Of a stretch of 64,000 nucleotides of DNA, positions 1-12,800 are shown one piece after another (positions within the stretch are counted from its first letter, which is position 1; each line of letters begins with the position of its first letter). The notes under the pieces were generated by a model. That model made no database searches. It was not told where the DNA came from and was given only the letters and a program-made list of their open reading frames with translations. This stretch comes from Liolophura sinensis (taxonomy: Eukaryota > Mollusca > Polyplacophora > Chitonida > Chitonidae). The stretch is taken from NCBI RefSeq assembly GCF_032854445.1, contig NC_088297.1, positions 4,465,991 through 4,529,990 of the forward strand, given 5' to 3'. The translations under genes and the position numbers were made by a program.

Positions 1-180
1 ATTTTCTTTGCCTTTAAATGTAACACATTTTCTGAATGGAAAATGGTTACATTGTCTTGTATATTAGTATACATGTTTGTGCTTACTTACTTTGCACACA
101 GTAAGGTGTTTTATAACCACACGTACATACGCCGTTTCTTGTTTTGACGTTGTTTTTGTTTGTTTGTTTGTCTTGCCCAG
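1..180 (+). other. 3' end of an intron
   Basis: AT-rich sequence ending in a pyrimidine tract (TGTTTGTTTGTCTTGCCCAG) that is the acceptor for the exon at 181. The upstream exon, carrying the start codon, is outside the window. Confidence 0.7.
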
Positions 181-849
181 CGGAGTCATCATGGAAGGAA
201 TCTATCCGCCGTCAGATGGAGGAAGACCTCGCCCAGCGAGTCAGGGATGCCCTGGAGACTCCACCCCTGGAGAAAATGGCGAAGAAGCGGCGTGAATTAC
301 TGCAGAGACGTGGCATCGAGAATCATCCAGAGATCGAACGTCTCAACGCGCAATTCGTCCTCGAGATTGACCAGGAGCAAGAGTTTGTAAAGAAGAAGAA
401 CTGGAAGTCTTGGCGAGCCAACAGGTTTATGCGTAAAATGATGGCTTTGCAAGCCAGTCAGTCTCGGTCCAATTTTGATGTGATTTTCAAGGACGAACTT
501 TCGCGCTCCAACCATGCGTCTTTCCCCGGCGTGTTCGGACTGGATACTATGTCAGAAGGTGTGAAGGATTACAGTCCTTCAGCAGGGTCAGGATTGTCCC
601 TGTTAGACAAGAGCCTCCGTAGGCAGGCGTCCACCAAGGCGGGATTCCTGGAAGCCATTAGGAATGGGCGGTGTCTTGACGGCTCTGCAATACACAGGAG
701 AGCGGACGGAAGCTACGTAGACAAATACGGAGTTGTGCGGACAGTGGATGGCCCCTTTTGGCCACTGGAGGCAGGACCGTTGTTTGCCACGCCCAGGTTT
801 AAATGGGACACTCTTTTGCCCAATGAGCCTTACTCCATGGCAACTCGAG
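181..849 (+). CDS. AGBL2: AGBL2/3-like exon: N-terminal region (669 nt)
   Basis: Long internal exon between acceptor TCTTGCCCAG and donor CGAG/GTAAGT. It starts two bases before a codon boundary (reading ..[11 protein letters not shown]) and ends in phase 1. About 223 residues: a charged, probably helical start rich in Glu, Lys and Arg ([28 protein letters not shown]), then a segment with [19 protein letters not shown] leading into the next exon. GC content is clearly above the flanking introns. I do not recognise a named domain here; family members are poorly conserved N-terminally. The last codon CGA G/TG joins cleanly to the 13049 exon (A T R V P N Q K). Because the acceptor is good, this is not the first coding exon. 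Confidence 0.85.
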
Positions 850-3800
850 GTAAGTTTAACTTTTGGTCTGTTCTTTGTTTGCATATGTATGTATAAGTTT
901 GTCAGTGATTGATGATGAGCTTTCCTGGATCCTGTTGTTGAAAATTTCATTTATATACACACATGTGCAATGTACATTTTGTTGGCTGTTCAGGTTGGCT
1001 GTTCAGATGTACATCAGTTATCATGTATACTTACATTGTACCTGTGCATTATTATGTATCATTGCATGCACATAAATGCACTTATATACAGTACATGTAT
1101 GTTTATGTTATTCTGTCAGTGCATGTACACCTGAACGTACACATAATTTATTATTATTCCCATTTAGAAAACTTGTAGAAGATCACTTACATGTACATGT
1201 AGTGTGGCTTGTCAGATCTGAACTGTTCACACCTATGTATTTATTGGTGTATGTATTGGCCAAGTGGTTATAGGGCGCCAGCACAGTTCAGTGACCCGGA
1301 TGCCACTCCCCAACGGGATCGCTGTGAATTTAAGTTTAGCCCACTTTGCTGGATATCCTTCTCTCCGGTCGTATGTGGGAAGATATGTCAGCAACCTGCG
1401 GATTGTCATGGCTTTCCCCCTGGCTCGAACGATCTTCCATGTTTTATCCCACCATAATGCTTGCCGCCGTCGTATAAGTGAAATATGCTAAGGTATTGGC
1501 ATAAAACACCAATCAAATAAATAAATAAATAAAATGTAACTAAGTACAGTGTATGTGCTTACTACATGTACACATGGGCTTTTTGGTTGTGCCATTTGTG
1601 AATGTGTACGTTGTATTGGTCTGTTTTTTATACATGACTAAAATTCCAGGACACGCACTTAGCTGGTACGTTGTATGTTAGGTGAAAAATGTTGTTTGAA
1701 TAAAGAATATTGATAGAACAGCATACATGGAATTAAGAAAAATGAATACCTGTATAAAGTAGTATTAGAAATCTTGCTGCTTTGTGAAGCTTTGAGCACT
1801 TTTACCTGTAGGTACATGTGTGTTACATGCATGAACATGTAAATGTTGTGCATGTCACATGGTTGATTTATTTATTTATTTATTTGTTTGCTTGGTGTTT
1901 TACGCCGTACTCAAGAATATTTCACTTATACGACGGCGGCCAGCAGAGCCCCGGGGGAAACCGACGACCATCCACAGATTGCTGCCAGACCTTCCCCACG
2001 TACCACGTAGTTGATAACCATTGTCTAATGATTGATTGAGTCATTCGTTAACAGTGTACAGTACATAGACCATGCAAACAGCTGTACATGTACATGTAAC
2101 TGTACAATACAGGTAGTTCACACAAAATGCCAGGCATGAGATACATGAAGATGTATATTGTATCACAGAAATGAGATACATGAATATGTATATTGTATCA
2201 CAGAAATGAGATACATGAACATGTATATTGTATCACAGAAATGAGATACATGAACATGTGTATTGTATCACAGAAAGGAGGTACATGAAGGTGTATACTG
2301 TATCACAGAAATGAGATACATGAACATTTATATTTTATCACAGAAATGAGATACATGAACGTGTAAATTGTATCACAGAAATGAGATACATGAACATGTA
2401 TATTGTATCACAGAAATGAGATACCTATATATTGTACACCATGTGTTGTACATGTACATGTATAGGCTTACAGTATCAGATTACCTTTACCAGACACCTT
2501 TAGAGTGAAAATACTGTATTACACCTAAAGTTAAGCATTTTTCAAGTGACACATTTTGTCTGATTCTAATTGATTCATCCACCTTATAGGGCCACTTAAG
2601 AGTTTTATGTGAAGTTTGGTTATTTTATTGTCAGAAAAACTTAAAGTGTTGGCATCAAAAGTATCATTTTAAGGCCTTTATGTGCTTCTGAACGTGAATT
2701 TTGACATATAAAACCTTAGGTCAAATACAGTAACTCTTGATATAGCTCTGAGATTGGTTAGCCATGTTCCCAGCTTAGCTTCCACTGTAATTTTTTCCAC
2801 ATTAATCTCTTAACCATTACATTCACTAACCTGGAACTCAGTCATTTCATTTGTGCTGTCTCCAAGCTGCCAACGCTGTACCCCACAATAAGAGGTATCA
2901 GAACAATTCTGAATTCATATCACCTCATTTTGCGGGAATAATTAAGAACATAACATATAATAATATATAATATACAATAATACAAGTGTAACTGACGTGC
3001 CCACTCGGACAGCATTAGAACTTCGCAAACAGCCATTATCAAATCACATGACTCGGTTGCTAGGGTGGGCTCGGCTGCTCTTCCCAAAATTAAGCCCATC
3101 TTTTTTCACAATAAAATGGATTATACATCATTTCTGTTCATTATTAACTCACAAATTGAAGTTAAGACTCCCAAATGATTTGTCAGTAGCCCTTCAGATG
3201 TTGTGCATCTCTTTTTTCTGTTCATTATTAACTCATAAATTGAAGTTAAGACTCCCAAACAATTTGTCAGTAGCCCTTCAGGTAGTGTGCATCTCTTTTT
3301 CTGTTCATTATTAACTCACAAATTGAAGTTAAGACTCCCAAACGATTTGTCAGTAGCCTTTCAGATGGTGTGCATCTCTTTTTCTGTTCATTATTAACTC
3401 ACAAATTTAAGTTAAGACTCCCAAACGATTTGTCAGTAGCCTTTCAGATAGTGTGCATCTCTTTTTCTGTTCATTATTAACTCACAAATTGAAGTTAAGA
3501 CTCCCAAACAATTTCTCAGTAGCCCTTCAGATGGTGTGCATCTCTTTTTCTGTTCATTATTAACTCACAAATTGAAGTTAAGACTCCAAAACGATTTGTC
3601 AGTAGCCCTTCAGATGGTGTGCATCTCTTTTTCTGTTCACTATTAACTCACAAATTGAAGTTAAGATTCCCAAACAATTTCTCAGTAGCCCTTCAGATGG
3701 TGTGCATCTCTTTTTCTGTTCATTATTAACTCACAAATTGAAGTTAAGACTCCCAAACGATTTGTCAGTAGCCTTTCAGATGGTGTGCCTCTCTTTTTCT

Positions 3801-6800
3801 GTTCATTATTAACTCACAAATTGAAGTTAAGACTCCCAAACGATTTGTCAGTAGCCCTTCAGATGGTGTGCATCTCTTTTTCTGTTCATTATTAACTCAC
3901 AAATTGAAGTTAAGACTCCCAAACGATTTGTCAGTAGCCCTTCAGGTAGTGTGCATCTCTTTTTCTGTTCATTATTAACTCACAAATTGAAGTTAAGACT
4001 CCCAAACGATTTGTCAGTAGCCCTTCAGATGGTGTGCATCTCTTTTTTCTGTTCATTATTAACTCACAAATTGAAGTTAAGACTCCCAAACGATTTGTCA
4101 GTAGCCCTTCAGATAGTGTGCATCTCTTTTTCTGTTCACTATTAACTCACAAATTGAAGTTAAGACTCCCAAACGATTTGTCAGTAGCTCTTCAGATGGT
4201 GTGGATCTCTTTTTTCTGTTCATTATTAACTCACAAATTGAAGTTAAGACTCCCAAACGATTTGTCAGTAGCCTTTCAGATGTTGTGCATCTCTTTTTTC
4301 TGTTCATTATTAACTCATAAATTGAAGTTAAGACTCCCAAACAATTTGTCAGTAGCCCTTCAGGTAGTGTGCATCTCTTTTTCTGTTCATTATTAACTCA
4401 CAAATTTAAGTTAAGACTCCCAAATGATTTGTCAGTAGCCCTTCAGATGTTGTGCATCTCTTTTTTCTGTTCATTATTAACTCATAAATTGAAGTTAAGA
4501 CTCCCAAACAATTTGTCAGTAGCCCTTCAGGTAGTGTGCATCTCTTTTTCTGTTCATTATTAACTCACAAATTGAAGTTAAGACTCCCAAACGATTTGTC
4601 AGTAGCCTTTCAGATGGTGTGCATCTCTTTTTCTGTTCATTATTAACTCACAAATTTAAGTTAAGACTCCCAAACGATTTGTCAGTAGCCTTTCAGATAG
4701 TGTGCATCTCTTTTTCTGTTCATTATTAACTCACAAATTGAAGTTAAGACTCCCAAACAATTTCTCAGTAGCCCTTCAGATGGTGTGCATCTCTTTTTCT
4801 GTTCATTATTAACTCACAAATTGAAGTTAAGACTCCAAAACGATTTGTCAGTAGCCCTTCAGATAGTGTGCATCTCTTTTTCTGTTCACTATTAACTCAC
4901 AAATTGAAGTTAAGATTCCCAAACAATTTCTCAGTAGCCCTTCAGATGGTGTGCATCTCTTTTTCTGTTCATTATTAACTCACAAATTGAAGTTAAGACT
5001 CCCAAACGATTTGTCAGTAGCCTTTCAGATGGTGTGCCTCTCTTTTTCTGTTCATTATTAACTCACAAATTGAAGTTAAGACTCCCAAACGATTTGTCAG
5101 TAGCCCTTCAGATGGTGTGCATCTCTTTTTCTGTTCATTATTAACTCACAAATTGAAGTTAAGACTCCCAAACGATTTGTCAGTAGCCCTTCAGGTAGTG
5201 TGCATCTCTTTTTCTGTTCATTATTAACTCACAAATTGAAGTTAAGACTCCCAAACGATTTGTCAGTAGCCCTTCAGATGGTGTGCATCTCTTTTTTCTG
5301 TTCATTATTAACTCACAAATTGAAGTTAAGACTCCCAAACGATTTGTCAGTAGCCCTTCAGATGGTGTGCATCTCTTTTTCTGTTCACTATTAACTCACA
5401 AATTGAAGTTAAGACTCCCAAACGATTTGTCAGTAGCCCTTCAGATGGTGTGCATCTCTTTTTCTGTTCATTATTAACTCACAAATTGAAGTTAAGACTC
5501 CCAAACGATTTGTCAGTAGCCTTTCAGATGGTGTGCATCTCTTTTTCTGTTCATTATTAACTCACAAATTGAAGTTAAGACTCCCAAACGATTTGTCAGT
5601 AGCCCTTCAGATGGCGTGCATCTCTTTTTTCTGTTCATTATTAACTCACAAATTGAAGTTAAGACTCCCAAACGATTTGTCAGTAGCCCTTCAGATGGTG
5701 TGCATCTCTTTTTTCTGTACATTATTAACTCACAAATTGAAGTTAAGACTCCCAAATGATTTGTCAGTAGCCTTTCAGATGGTGTGGATCTCTTTTTTCT
5801 GTTCATTATTAACTCACAAATTGAAGTTAAGACTCCCAAACGATTTGTCAGTAGCCTTTCAGGTAGTGTGCATCTCTTTTTTCTGTTCATTATTAACTCA
5901 CAAATTGAAGTTAAGACTCCCAAACGATTTGTCAGTAGCCTTTCAGATAGTGTGCATCTCTTTTTCTGTTCACTATTAACTCACAAATTGAAGTTAAGAC
6001 TCCCAAACGATTTGTCAGTAGCCCTTCAGATAGTGTGCATCTCTTTTTCTGTTCATTATTAACTCACAAATTGAAGTTAAGACTCCCAAACGATTTGTCA
6101 GTAGCTCTTCAGATGGTGTGGATCTCTTTTTTCTGTTCATTATTAACTCACAAATTGAAGTTAAGACTCCCAAACGATTTGTCAGTAGCCTTTCAGGTAG
6201 TGTGCATCTCTTTTTCTGTTCACTATTAACTCACAAATTGAAGTTAAGACTCCCAAACAATTTGTCAGTAGCCCTTCAGATAGTGTGCATCTCTTTTTCT
6301 GTTCATTATTAACTCACAAATTGAAGTTAAGACTCCCAAACGATTTGTCAGTAGCCCTTCAGATGGTGTGGATCTCTTTTTTCTGTTCATTATTAACTCA
6401 CAAATTGAAGTTAAGACTCCCAAACGATTTGTCAGTAGCCTTTCAGGTAGTGTGCATCTCTTTTTCTGTTCACTATTAACTCACAAATTGAAGTTAAGAT
6501 TCCCAAACGATTTGTCAGTAGCCCTTCAGATGGTGTGCATCTCTTTTTCTGTTCACTATTAACTCACAAATTGAAGTTAAGACTCCCAAATGATTTGTCA
6601 GTAGCCCTTCAGATGGTGTGCATCTCACTGGGTTCAGTCACGTTAATCCATAAGTTTGTCTTTTTCTGGATGATGCCAAATTCAGCCGCCTGAAATTGAA
6701 ACTGGCTGGTATCGAAGTTTGGGTCGCCGCTTATGTAACAGTTACATGTATTAATTGTGATTTTATGGTCTTTATTGTACATGAATAATTGGGTCATATT

Positions 6801-9800
6801 AAGTAAGAATTACTGACGGATTACAAGGAACATGTTTTTTTGGACCACAACTTTGAAATGTTGCAGGCTAGTAAATGGAAGAGTACAGATCTGTATTTCT
6901 GAAAGCTAAGCTGGGAAGAATGAAACAGATCTCAGATCTAGTCTTGATACAATGATTGATAACTCTGTGTACACACACACACAGACTATGGTAGGCTTGC
7001 CTTTACAGGTACGTCGAACATCCTGTATTGCACATGTGCTGGACAGTAGCCTGTGAAATGCTGTGAGCATTGTTGATCAACATAACATTACCTGTACAGG
7101 TACTTACACATGTACACTGTATACCTGTGTCATTTTGCCTTCACTGGACACCTGCAGAGCAAGAAGGGCTCTTGATTGCTAATTCTGTGTAAACACCCAG
7201 TGGTAGGCCTGTGTGTTAATGTTCATGTTCACTGTACCTGCAATAGGTTTCTGGCTGATTGAGTGCACTTTCTTCGTGTTATCTTATCCGCTTACCAATA
7301 AGTACACAAAGAAAGTGACGGTGAAGAGTTCACTGTGTGCGTAAAATGTAAACAGTGTGACAGTGTCATTGGAGAGTTTTCAGTCACTGGGCATGGCCCA
7401 TGCAAACAACAGTTGTTCAAGTGGTTTCTCTGAGTTATAGTCAACAGCTAGCACATAAGACAGTGTCTGTGTACTGCAGTGTTCTACCTGTACAGTGTAA
7501 CTTCAGTCTTCTACATGTAGATATATGTAAATATCAGTAGCTGACTTTGACAAGTCTACCACGGTGACCAATTACCTTTTTCATATTGGACTATTGGAAT
7601 TCAGTGTTTATAAATAAGGAATTTTACCCACAGAACATACATGTAGCAGGGTCTATGAGATGCATGAGGGATTTGGTATCGGGACATATATACTTAAAAC
7701 TTGGCTCGATGTATTTCTCTACGCATAAGGATGGACTGATTTTGTGAACACTATTTTATGGGAGTTTTAAGCGAAAGGAATGTACCAAGGAACCATCAGC
7801 GATGCTGCTTCGTGTTTTTTATGTAGATGTACATGTACTTGTACTTAACATGGACAATTCAGTTATGGTGGGTCCTTAGTACAAGACCACATGAAAAAAT
7901 ACCGGTAGTTGACTTTTTTGTGGTATGGGAGTTTTAAGCAAAAGGAATGTACTAAGGAACCATCAGAGATTCTGCATGGTGATTTTACGTACATGTATTT
8001 AACATGGACAATTCAGTTATGGTGGGTCCTTAGTACAAGACCACATGAAAAAATACTGGTAGTTGACTTTTTTGTGGTATGGGAGTTTTAAGCGAAAGGA
8101 ATGTACTAAGGAACCATCAGAGATTCTGCATGGTGATTTTACGTACATGTATTTAACATGGACAATTCAGTTATGGTGGGTCCTTAGTACAAGACCACAC
8201 GAAAAAATACTGGTAGTTGACTTTTTTGTGGTATGGGAGTTTTAAGCGAAAGGAATGTACTAAGGAACCATCAGAGATTCTGCATGGTGATTTTACGTAC
8301 ATGTATTTAACATGGACAATTCAGTTATGGTGGGTCCTTAGTACAAGACCACATGAAAAAATACCGGTAGTTGACTTTTTTGTGGTACATGTATTTGACA
8401 ACATTTGCAAATTCGGTCGTGTTATCATTTTAATTGAAAAAGTTGTCTTTATTACATGTACGTACATGTAGGCACGGCTGTTTCCAGTGAGATCATTCGA
8501 TCTGTGTTCATGATGATCAAGTTAAGTTCATGATGATCAATAAGTTTGGAATATTTTATGATCATGATCATGAACATATATTATGTTATAGTGTTATAGT
8601 CAGAGAAAGGCATTGTAAAACTTCTCGGTGAATTTTTGTTCAGGTTCTTTGTCCTGGCAGGATGTACTGGTGTAAATTATACATGTGTGTAAAGATTGTA
8701 CTCAGAAACTTCCTGGTTCTTAGAACAGGTTATACTCTTAAGGCACATTTACATATGTATATGTACATGTATGTTTGTGTCTGTATGTCTTAGCTCATTG
8801 TGTACATGTATATACACTGTATTGATTCATACTTTGCCAAATTCTACCTGTGTGCTACATGCACACTACATGTAGGTGGGAAAACATACCTGTAGCATGC
8901 ATGTACATGCACTCTGTTACAAGCTGTAAGACAGCTTGACTGGTAATGATTGCATATAGATATATACGTATACATATATAATAAGCAGCACTTAACCGTA
9001 CAGGTGTGCACATGTATGTTCTAAATCATTACTTTCATTACTTTTTATTGCCTTTATCCTAGGCCAATAAATTCACTTTACTGACTTACATTTGACAAGT
9101 TTACAGATGATTATTGCACTGTAATTAATTCTGAGCTGAGAAGCACAGGTACATGTAGAAGTTCAAACCCCGTGGTTGTTTTGGGAGGTGCGAGAATTTG
9201 AACCAGTTTTTTGTTAATGTACAGGGTTAGGGAAACTTTGGGAAGCTCTCTTGGTGCATTGTCATGATTGTTCGGAAATTGATAAGGTGTGTTTCAGTGA
9301 TTGAATTAAGGGATTTCTGGATCGGATTGTTCATGTGTACAGAGTATTCTTTTTGTTACAGGCAATACATGTCTGTGGGAAGGCTGTAGTACACATGTAC
9401 TTGTATGTTCATGTGTACAGAGTATTCTTTTTGTAACAGGCAATACATGTCTGTGGGAAGGCTGTAGTACACATGTACTTGTATGTTCATGTGTACAGAG
9501 TATTCTTTTTGTTACAGGCAATACATGTCTGTGGGAAGGCTGTAGTACACTTGTACTTGTATGTTCATGTGTACAGGGTATTCATTTTGTAACAGGCAAT
9601 ACATGCCTGTGGGAAGGCTGTAGTACACATGTACTTGTATGTTCATGTGTACAGGGTATTCATTTTGTAACAGGCAATACATGCCTGTGGGAAGGCTGTA
9701 GCACACATGTACTTGTATGTTCATGTGTACAGAGTATTCATTTTGTAACAGGCAATACATGTCTGTGGGAAGGCTGTAGTACACATGTACTTGTATGTTC

Positions 9801-12800
9801 ATGTGTACAGGGTATTCATTTTGTAACAGGCAATACATGCCTGTGGGAAGGCTGTAGTACACATGTACTTGTATGTTCATGTGTACAGAGTATTCATTTT
9901 GTAACAGGCAATACATGTCTGTGGGAAGGCTGTAGTACACATGTACTTGTATGTTCATGTGTACAGGGTATTCATTTTGTAACAGGCAATACATGCCTGT
10001 GGGAAGGCTGTAGTACACATGTACTTGTATGTTCATGTGTACAGAGTATTCATTTTGTTACAGGCAATACATGTCTGTAGGAAGGCTGTAGTACACATGT
10101 ACTTGTATGTTCATGTGTACAGGGTATTCATTTTGTAACAGGCAATACATGTCTGTGGGAAGGCTGTAGCACACATGTACTTGTATGTTCATGTGTACAG
10201 AGTATTCATTTTGTAACAGGCAATACATGCCTGTGGGAAGGCTGTAGTACACATGTACTTGTATGTTCATGTGTACAGAGTATTCGTTTTGTTACAGGCA
10301 ATACATGTCTGTAGGAAGGCTGTAGTACACATGTACTTGTATGTTCATGTGTACAGAGTATTCATTTTGTAACAGGCAATACATGTCTGTGGGAAGGCTG
10401 TAGCACACATGTACTTGTATGTTCATGTGTACAGAGTATTCATTTTGTAACAGGCAATACATGCCTGTGGGAAGGCTGTAGTACACATGTACTTGTATGT
10501 TCATGTGTACAGAGTATTCATTTTGTTACAGGCAATACATGTCTGTAGGAAGGCTGTAGTACACATGTACTTGTATGTTCATGTGTACAGAGTATTCATT
10601 TTGTAACAGGCAATACATGCCTGTGGGAAGGCTGTAGTACACATGTACTTGTATGTTCATGTGTACAGAGTATTCATTTTGTAACAGGCAATACATGTGT
10701 GTGGGAAGGCTGTAGTACACATGTACTTGTATGTTCATGTGTACAGAGTATTCATTTTGTAACAGGCAATACATGTCTGTGGGAAGGCTGTAGTACACAT
10801 GTACTTGTATGTTCATGTGTACAGAGTATTCATTTTGTAACAGGCAATACATGTCTGTGGGAAGGCTGTAGTACACATGTACTTGTATGTTAATGTAAGA
10901 TCTGTTTGGGTGCACATTTATGGATACCCGTACTTGCTTTTGGTCACGCATAATTGACATAATCACTGCCCTCAAGACATCATCCACAAAAACCTGGAAA
11001 CTTTTGATTTGTCTGTACGATGCATGGTACATTTAGTCAATTGGACATTGTAAGATCTCTGTGATAGCAGAAACATGAGCAAGGTGAATGAGGAGGTGAA
11101 GGACAAATGCAATGAATCGGAGAAGTTTGATACGTGTAGCTTTAGACCAGGCACGTGCAGGAAACAGACGGTCGTTCTGACCAATCTTGACACGACGGAG
11201 AAACTTGGCGGGGAAGAGAAGGTGTCCGGCAAACGTGTTCGCAGTCAGCGGAGACTAAAACCACTCCGTGTCAGTCATTTGTATCTGAAATCAGCATCTT
11301 TTTCAAGAAAGCCATCACAGGAAACGGCGAAAGTGGATGAAGCTAGTTTGAATAATGACAGCATGGGCAGATCTGACCATAAATGAATCATCATGTGACC
11401 CGAGAAAGTGTTGGAGTTTTATGCATATATATGGATTTTGTAAACATAAACAGGGTTTTTTGTGGACAGAGCTACTGTAGCGTATGAAGACCCAGACAAG
11501 TATCACACAGTAAGTGAAACCCCCTAAATCCAGATATCGGAAGTAAGGCGCATGTGTGTTACAGGTAAAATCCTGCTCATTCGGCTTTCTTCTGAGATGT
11601 ATGTGCTGATCGTTGGGGAGACGGCATATTATTTTTAATCCTCTGAGATGGCGATTAAGCATGAAAGCAGAATACTGAGGGTTGGTTACAGTGTATTAAT
11701 TAGTTTCTGTTGCAACATTGTGTTGTCTGTAATGTGATACCATGATGATGATCTGGGAAAGGAACGTTTGACTTCAATAAAAAGTTCTTGCTGCCAGACG
11801 TTAGAGAGTGTAAATGACGTAAAATTTGCGCTCAACAAAGCGATAGAATGTCATGAAATATAACCTTTTTTGTGCTGAAACTTGATCTAACCTTTCAAAC
11901 AAACCTCAAAATATCTTTTTAAGATCAGTTATAAACTCTCAGAACTGGGTAAAATGTGCAGCCTAGTTGTGGGTGAAATTTTACGTCATTTAACCTACGT
12001 GTACAGGTACATGTATGTAAAAAACAAAGTAGAAACAAACAATTTATGGGATACATGCTACTCTAAAACAGTATGGAAAAAGCCAAAAAATATCAGCCTT
12101 TGCCATGTACAATTTAATTCTTATAGAGTTATATCTATGTGAGGTTGACTTTTAGATAAATATATCACAGAAATTGCATGGCTTGGGATTTAGGCAACCT
12201 CTAAGTACACCAATGCCCTAGGTATTAGTGTGGTATATTTGTACTTGACACTAGAAACCCTGTTTCCTCCCACCATAATGCTGGCTGCCATCATATAAGT
12301 GAAACATTCTTGAGTACTGATATGGTGTAAAACTACATGTACAAAATGAATAAATAAATAATTTCTTGATCATATTTACATGTAACTGCATCTGTCCAGC
12401 TCAGAAAAGACGGTTCACCTGTCTATTAGTATGTTCTTCATCAGTCCTATGTTTTAACATAGCTCTTACTTAATGAGGCTCCTGAGTGCAAAACGAAATG
12501 AAATCCTACGGATGTCATGGCTGTAGTGATAATATTTTTTTATTTATTTGATTGGTGTTTTACACCGTACTCAAGAATATTTCACTTATACGACAGCCAC
12601 CAGCATTATGGTGGGAGGAAACCGGCACAGCCTGGGGGAAACCCACGACCATCCGCAGGTTGCTGGCAGACAATTTAGTAATAACAATAATAGACTTTAG
12701 TTACAGAGGTTTATATTCACACAATCAACAACAGTAGTTGATTTTCCCAGAGGCCCTCTCACTCACACATTCACACAAACTTTCACTCTGTATTTGTAAG

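Noticed and set aside
3128-6627. CRISPR-like regular array
   Set aside because: The whole 83-bp unit is repeated with no unique spacers, there are no cas genes, and the locus is in an animal intron.
9306-11032. Minus-strand 26-residue periodic ORFs with methionines
   Set aside because: They are caused by the 78-bp repeat and interrupted wherever unit variants create stops; no gene signals.
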